A stretch of 32,693 nucleotides of DNA, taken from assembly GCA_017479645.1 (NCBI GenBank), contig JAFVBZ010000177.1:1-32693 (forward strand), written 5' to 3'. Under the pieces are notes generated by a model. It did not search any database and had not been told where the DNA came from. It saw only the letters and a list, made by a program, of their open reading frames with translations. Positions within the stretch are counted from its first letter, which is position 1. The number at the start of each line of letters is the position of its first letter. The stretch is from Ruminiclostridium sp. GTDB taxonomy: Bacteria; Bacillota; Clostridia; Oscillospirales; Ruminococcaceae. The translations under genes and the position numbers were made by a program. Below are positions 28,774-32,693 of this stretch, in pieces.

Positions 28774-30504
28774 ATGGCAGGTTTGATGCTTGGAAATCAG
28801 GCTGTGGCAAGAGGATTGTACGAAGCGGGCGTTGAGTTCGTTTCAAGCTATCCCGGCACCCCCAGCACAGAGATCACCGAATTCGCTTCGACCTACGACA
28901 AAAATGAAATGTACACGGAATGGGCTCCCAATGAGAAGGTAGCCTGTGAAGCCGCTATCGGCGCTTCTTTTGCGGGCAGACGTTCGTTCTGCGCTATGAA
29001 GCACGTCGGACTCAATGTTGCGGCAGACCCGCTCTATACAGCGTCCTACACAGGCGTGAACGGCGGATTCGTCCTCGCGGTTGCAGATGACCAGGGTATG
29101 CACTCCTCCCAGAACGAGCAGGATTCCCGCAACCACGCTATCGGTTCAAAGGTCCCTATGCTTGAACCGTCGGATTCCGGCGAATGCAAGGAGTTCACAA
29201 AGCTGGCGTATGAGATATCCGAACAATTCGACACCCCCGTTATCCTCCGCCTCTCCACAAGAGTGGCACACTCCCAGAGCATTGTTGAGACCGAGGACAG
29301 AAAGACTGTTCGCTATGAGTACAAGAAGGATCCCCACAAGAACATAATGACGCCCGCCAACGCAAAGCCAAAGCATATCATAGTTGAGGAGCGCACAAAG
29401 AAGCTCCGCGAGTATGCCGAGACTTCCCCGCTCAACAGAGTTGAGATGTTTGACACAGAGATCGGTATAATCACCAACGGCGCGGCTTACCAGTATGCAC
29501 GCGAAGCACTCGGAGAAAAGGCAAGCTACCTGAAACTCGGTATGGTGAACCCGCTCCCCGTTAAGCTCATCAAGGATTTTGCCGCAAAGGTAAAGAAACT
29601 CTATGTCGTAGAGGAGCTTGACGATATCATCGAGACACACTGCCGCAAGATCGGACTTGACCCGATCGGCAAAGAGCTGTTCACATTCATCGGCGAGTAT
29701 TCGCAGTCATATCTGCGCGAAAAGATACTCGGCGAAAAGGACGAGTTCGTTCAGCTTGACGACGTTATCCCGGTACGTCCTCCGGTGATGTGCGCAGGCT
29801 GCCCTCACAGAGGCGTTTTCTATACGCTCAAGAAGCTCGGTGTGTTCGTAAGCGGCGATATCGGCTGCTATACACTCGGCTCCGCCGTACCGCTTGAAGC
29901 TATGGATACCACAGTCTGTATGGGTGCTTCCGTCAGCGGACTTCACGGCTTCAACAAGGCTATGCGCGGCGAATACGAGGGCAAGGCTGTGGCAGTCATC
30001 GGCGACTCCACATTTATCCACTCCGGCATAACCGGTCTTATCAACATAGCGTACAACCGCACAAATTCCACCGTTCTGATACTCGATAACAGCATCACCG
30101 GCATGACCGGACACCAGAACAACCCCGCAAACGGAAAGAACATCTACGGCGATCCTGCCTCGGCAGTAGATCTCGAAGCTCTCTGCCGCTCTGTCGGCAT
30201 TGACCGTGTAAGAGTAATCAACCCCGGCGATCTTGCCGAGACGGAAGCTGCGATCAAGGAAGAACTTGTCGCGGACGAGCCTTCGGTTATAATTTGCAGG
30301 AAGCCCTGCGCACTGCTCAAGACAGTGAAGCACAAGCCTCCGTTCAGGGTTGACAGGGACAAGTGCAAGAGCTGCAAGGCGTGCATGAAGATCGGCTGTC
30401 CCGCTATATCCATGGTTGACGGCAAGGCGCAGATAGACAATACTCTCTGCGTAGGCTGCGGACTTTGCACACAGATGTGCAGATTCGGCGCGATAGAGGA
30501 ATAA
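28774..30504 (+). CDS. iorA: Indolepyruvate ferredoxin oxidoreductase, alpha subunit
   Basis: 576 aa. With IorB it oxidatively decarboxylates aryl pyruvates from aromatic amino-acid catabolism (or runs in reverse) with CoA and ferredoxin. The N-terminal domain I/II covers LMLGNQAVARGLYEAGVEFV then SSYPGTPSTEI. The central TPP-binding domain covers PPVMCAGCPHRGVFY, GDIGCYTLGS and VIGDSTFIHSGITGL (GDS...N metal site). Two C-terminal 4Fe-4S motifs are CKSCKACMKIGCP and CVGCGLCTQMC. The start is ATG 28774, nine bases after AAGGA; upstream in-frame codons overlap the promoter. Operon with iorB after 15 nt. Confidence 0.95.
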   Translation: MAGLMLGNQAVARGLYEAGVEFVSSYPGTPSTEITEFASTYDKNEMYTEWAPNEKVACEAAIGASFAGRRSFCAMKHVGLNVAADPLYTASYTGVNGGFVLAVADDQGMHSSQNEQDSRNHAIGSKVPMLEPSDSGECKEFTKLAYEISEQFDTPVILRLSTRVAHSQSIVETEDRKTVRYEYKKDPHKNIMTPANAKPKHIIVEERTKKLREYAETSPLNRVEMFDTEIGIITNGAAYQYAREALGEKASYLKLGMVNPLPVKLIKDFAAKVKKLYVVEELDDIIETHCRKIGLDPIGKELFTFIGEYSQSYLREKILGEKDEFVQLDDVIPVRPPVMCAGCPHRGVFYTLKKLGVFVSGDIGCYTLGSAVPLEAMDTTVCMGASVSGLHGFNKAMRGEYEGKAVAVIGDSTFIHSGITGLINIAYNRTNSTVLILDNSITGMTGHQNNPANGKNIYGDPASAVDLEALCRSVGIDRVRVINPGDLAETEAAIKEELVADEPSVIICRKPCALLKTVKHKPPFRVDRDKCKSCKACMKIGCPAISMVDGKAQIDNTLCVGCGLCTQMCRFGAIEE

Positions 30505-30519
30505 GGGAGGATTTGTGAA

Positions 30520-31095
30520 ATGGCTGAAACAAAGGCAATAATGCTGGTAGGCGTAGGCGGTCAGGGAACACTTCTCGCAAGCCGTATCCTCGGAAACGTT
30601 CTGCTTTCCGCGGGATATGACGTAAAGGTCAGCGAAGTTCACGGAATGTCGCAGCGCGGCGGTTCCGTAGTAACATATATAAAGTACGGCGACAAGATCT
30701 TCTCCCCTGTTATCGAAAAGGGTGAAACAGATGTCATCATCTCATTCGAGGAGCTTGAAGCCGCAAGATGGCTCCCCTATCTCAAAAAGGGCGGAAAGAT
30801 CATCACCAATTCCCAGCAGATAAACCCCATGCCCGTAATTATGGGCGCACAGGCTTATCCGGAAGGACTTACCGAGAAGATACGCGCAAAGGGCGTTGAC
30901 ATCACTGCGATAGATGCGCTTACACTTGCCGAAAAGGCGGGAAGCTCCCGCGCAGTGAATGTTGTACTCATGGGACTTATCTCGAAAACTGCGGGATTCC
31001 CGGAGGAAGCATGGCAGAATGCACTTGACGAGTGCGTTCCGAAGAAAGCGATAGATATCAACAAGAAAGCGTTTGCGCTCGGGCGTGAAGCATGA
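30520..31095 (+). CDS. iorB: Indolepyruvate ferredoxin oxidoreductase, beta subunit
   Basis: 191 aa, the 2-oxoacid:ferredoxin oxidoreductase gamma-type domain. Family motifs are IMLVGVGGQGTLLASRILGN, EVHGMSQRGGSVVTYIKYGD and AGSSRAVNVVLMGLISK. The length is normal. The ribosome site GGGAGG precedes ATG 30520. It forms the cytosolic heterodimer with IorA. Its stop overlaps the start of the downstream histidine kinase (ATGA, 31092-31095), so the kinase is translationally coupled to it. Confidence 0.95.
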   Translation: MAETKAIMLVGVGGQGTLLASRILGNVLLSAGYDVKVSEVHGMSQRGGSVVTYIKYGDKIFSPVIEKGETDVIISFEELEAARWLPYLKKGGKIITNSQQINPMPVIMGAQAYPEGLTEKIRAKGVDITAIDALTLAEKAGSSRAVNVVLMGLISKTAGFPEEAWQNALDECVPKKAIDINKKAFALGREA

Positions 31096-32498
31096 CCCTG
31101 CGAAGGCGCAGCATTGCCGCCCGCTGGTTCTACAACAGCTTCAGCATCGTAGCAGTACTGCTGATAATACTTGATATCGTAGCGTATTTTCTGATAAGGA
31201 ATTACTACTACGGTGCGGTAAGGCAGTACATCGAGACACAGGCGAACATAGTTGCGGGAGTTGTGGAACGCTCGTATGAGGAATCCGGCTCGGACTATTC
31301 GGACGAGATAATAAACTCGGTAGAGCAGTTCGAGAAGAAGAACTACGCGGAGCTTATGGCGATAAACCGCGAGGGAAAGGTATATCTGTCGAGCAGCGGA
31401 TTCACGCCCTCCGGCACATACGATATGCCGGATTACGACGAGGCTTCCGCTTCTGACAGCCGGAGCGGTTACTATGTCGGCAGGTTTTTCGGCGGCGAGA
31501 GATATATGGCGTACACGATACTGAACGCTCTTACCGGCGGCGGAATAAGAATTGTCACATCGCTTGACAAGACCGACGCGCATATATGGGGCGTGACATT
31601 CGGCGTACTTGCTCTTACCGCCGGCATACTTCTGCTTCTGTTCATACTCGGCATATACTTCATACGAAGCATAGTCCAGCCGATACACCGTGTCGGTGCG
31701 ACTGCACGAAAACTTGCTTCCGGCGACTTCACGGTGCGCATTGACAGCGAGAAGAACACCACAGAGGAGATAGGCGAGCTCTGCGATATATTCAATTATA
31801 TGGCGGACGAGCTTGAGCACTCCGAGAATATCAAGAACGAGTTCATCTCGTCGGTATCACACGAACTGCGCACGCCGCTCACTGCGATAAAGGGCTGGAG
31901 CGAGACGCTCATGGATATAGATGACATCGAGACCCGGAAAAAGGGAATGCAGATAATCGGCAAGGAAACGGGAAGGCTTTCGGAAATGGTGGAGGAGCTT
32001 CTTGACTTCTCCCGCATACAGAACGGGCATTTCTCCCTCCAGCAGGCGAATCTTGATGTGATAGCGGAACTTTCGGACGCTGTGCTGATGTATGAGGAGC
32101 GCGCGAAAGCGGAAGACATCTCGCTCGTAATGGACGAGAGCGAAGATATCGCGATCGTTTACGGCGACAAGAACCGGCTGAGGCAGGTATTTATCAATAT
32201 CATAGACAACTCGATCAAATACGGCAGAAAAGGCGGTCACACGTTTGTGAGCACCGAGATCTCCGGGAACCGCATAATAATTTATGTGCGCGACGACGGT
32301 GTCGGCATAGCCGAGAACGATATCCCGCGCATCAAAGAAAAGTTCTATAAAGCTAACAACACCGTCCGCGGCTCCGGTATCGGTCTCGCCGTAGCAGACG
32401 AGATAATCCGCATTCACGGCGGCTCCCTCGATATCTCCAGTTCTCTCGGCGAAGGAACCCTCGTAACGATCATTCTCCCGTTGGTGAGAGGGATCTGA
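31092..32498 (+). CDS. Membrane sensor histidine kinase, orphan
   Basis: 468 aa. A first membrane helix (about 15-36, NSFSIVAVLLIILDIVAYFL) is followed by an extracytoplasmic sensor loop (about 37-155). A second helix (about 162-190, TFGVLALTAGILLLLFILG) follows, then HAMP (QPIHRVGATARKLASGDFTV). The HisKA H-box is SVSHELRTPLTAIKGW with His257. The ATPase N, G1 and G2 boxes read FINIIDNSIKYG, VRDDGVGIAE and GSGIGLAVADEIIRIHGG. The start overlaps the iorB stop. No response regulator follows before a repeat begins at the stop codon. Coupling to iorAB suggests that it senses something tied to that metabolism, but this is inference. Confidence 0.93.
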   Translation: MTLRRRSIAARWFYNSFSIVAVLLIILDIVAYFLIRNYYYGAVRQYIETQANIVAGVVERSYEESGSDYSDEIINSVEQFEKKNYAELMAINREGKVYLSSSGFTPSGTYDMPDYDEASASDSRSGYYVGRFFGGERYMAYTILNALTGGGIRIVTSLDKTDAHIWGVTFGVLALTAGILLLLFILGIYFIRSIVQPIHRVGATARKLASGDFTVRIDSEKNTTEEIGELCDIFNYMADELEHSENIKNEFISSVSHELRTPLTAIKGWSETLMDIDDIETRKKGMQIIGKETGRLSEMVEELLDFSRIQNGHFSLQQANLDVIAELSDAVLMYEERAKAEDISLVMDESEDIAIVYGDKNRLRQVFINIIDNSIKYGRKGGHTFVSTEISGNRIIIYVRDDGVGIAENDIPRIKEKFYKANNTVRGSGIGLAVADEIIRIHGGSLDISSSLGEGTLVTIILPLVRGI

Positions 32499-32693
32499 GA
32501 GGTTTGAGAGAGGTTGAGAGAGATTGAGAGAAGTTAAGAGAAGTTAAGAGAAGTTTAAGACGGGGCGCCGCCCCGGACCCCGCCAGCCCCCTTTGGAAAA
32601 GGGGGCTGGACACCCTAAACTGATGCGTAGCGACATTCTTCAATGGGCGGGTGCAGCTCCACGGTTAGCTATATTCATCTGAATACAAGAAAA
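32496..32693. repeat. Inverted module 2 with 10-bp tandem repeats, then module 1 (cut by window end)
   Basis: 32496-32560 is a tandem of about six 10-bp units (GAGAGAGGTT, GAGAGAGATT, GAGAGAAGTT, AAGAGAAGTT twice and variants) beginning in the kinase stop codon. Then come GGGGCGCCGCCCC, the hairpin CCAGCCCCCTTT-GGA-AAAGGGGGCTGG (32583-32609) and ACACCCTAAA. This is module 2 in the opposite orientation to the copies at 1600-1751 and 17465-17551. It is followed from 32621 by module 1 in the usual orientation (GATGCGTAGCGACATTCTTC). Confidence 0.75.

Noticed and set aside
29707-31820. Long minus-strand frames over iorA, iorB and the kinase
   Set aside because: They mirror strongly conserved genes in the opposite frame with no ribosome sites.
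32496-32560. CRISPR array
   Set aside because: The 10-bp tandem units have no spacers and no cas genes are present.

Overview
The window looks like a chromosomal segment of a low-to-mid GC, anaerobic, endospore-lineage Firmicute, most likely a Ruminococcaceae/Oscillospiraceae-type gut Clostridium. The grounds are gene content (SpoVG, SpmA/SpmB, ClpC with a UVR motif, RNase Y, ferredoxin-linked indolepyruvate oxidoreductase, GH36 plus GPH sugar uptake), strong GGAGG ribosome sites, TTGACA/TATAAT promoters and abundant short intergenic repeats. The species assignment is an inference; no 16S or other marker is present.

Layout. 1-1443: 3' part of argS. 1766-3763: a degenerate methionine-synthase-like gene, an unknown gene and a Nudix hydrolase, meeting spoVG head-on (3737-4015, minus). 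4335-5714: murC, with related GC-rich repeats on both sides. 6024-6158 (minus): an unusual 44-residue Cys/Asn/Gly protein, divergent from a clpC-like gene (6286-8658) across an 18-bp palindrome. 8709-9817: spmA-spmB. 9886-13123 (minus): a four-gene cluster of three prepilins and one membrane-anchored metallopeptidase, with its own promoter and structured leader. 13520-14060: a compact convergent cassette that I read as a type I toxin-antitoxin module. It has a 34-aa membrane toxin on the minus strand, a structured antisense RNA on the plus strand, near-consensus promoters for both, and a 20-bp direct repeat at each end. It sits exactly at the 3' end of a LytTR regulator gene (14026-14760, minus) whose receiver domain lacks the phosphoacceptor Asp.

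15008-15094 (minus) is tRNA-Leu(CAA), divergent from rny (15545-17152). 17549-19009 (minus) is a GT-B-like protein of unknown substrate. 19164-22951 is a TetR - GPH symporter - GH36 alpha-galactosidase operon behind a perfect 48-bp palindrome that overlaps the -10 box. 23369-24624 (minus) is an SPFH membrane protein translationally coupled to an RHH protein. 24859-26293 is an AT-rich patch with two membrane proteins and a divergent Xre regulator. 26372-28540 is tex. 28774-32498 is iorA-iorB with an orphan sensor kinase overlapping iorB.

Three dispersed repeat families recur between genes (around 1444-1751, 4101-4220, 5738-5813, 17157-17551, 28571-28628 and 32496-32693). Their modules are combined in different orders and orientations. 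The most interesting signal is the 13.5-14.06 kb cassette, followed by the pilin/metallopeptidase cluster, the Cys-rich small protein and the giant TetR palindrome.
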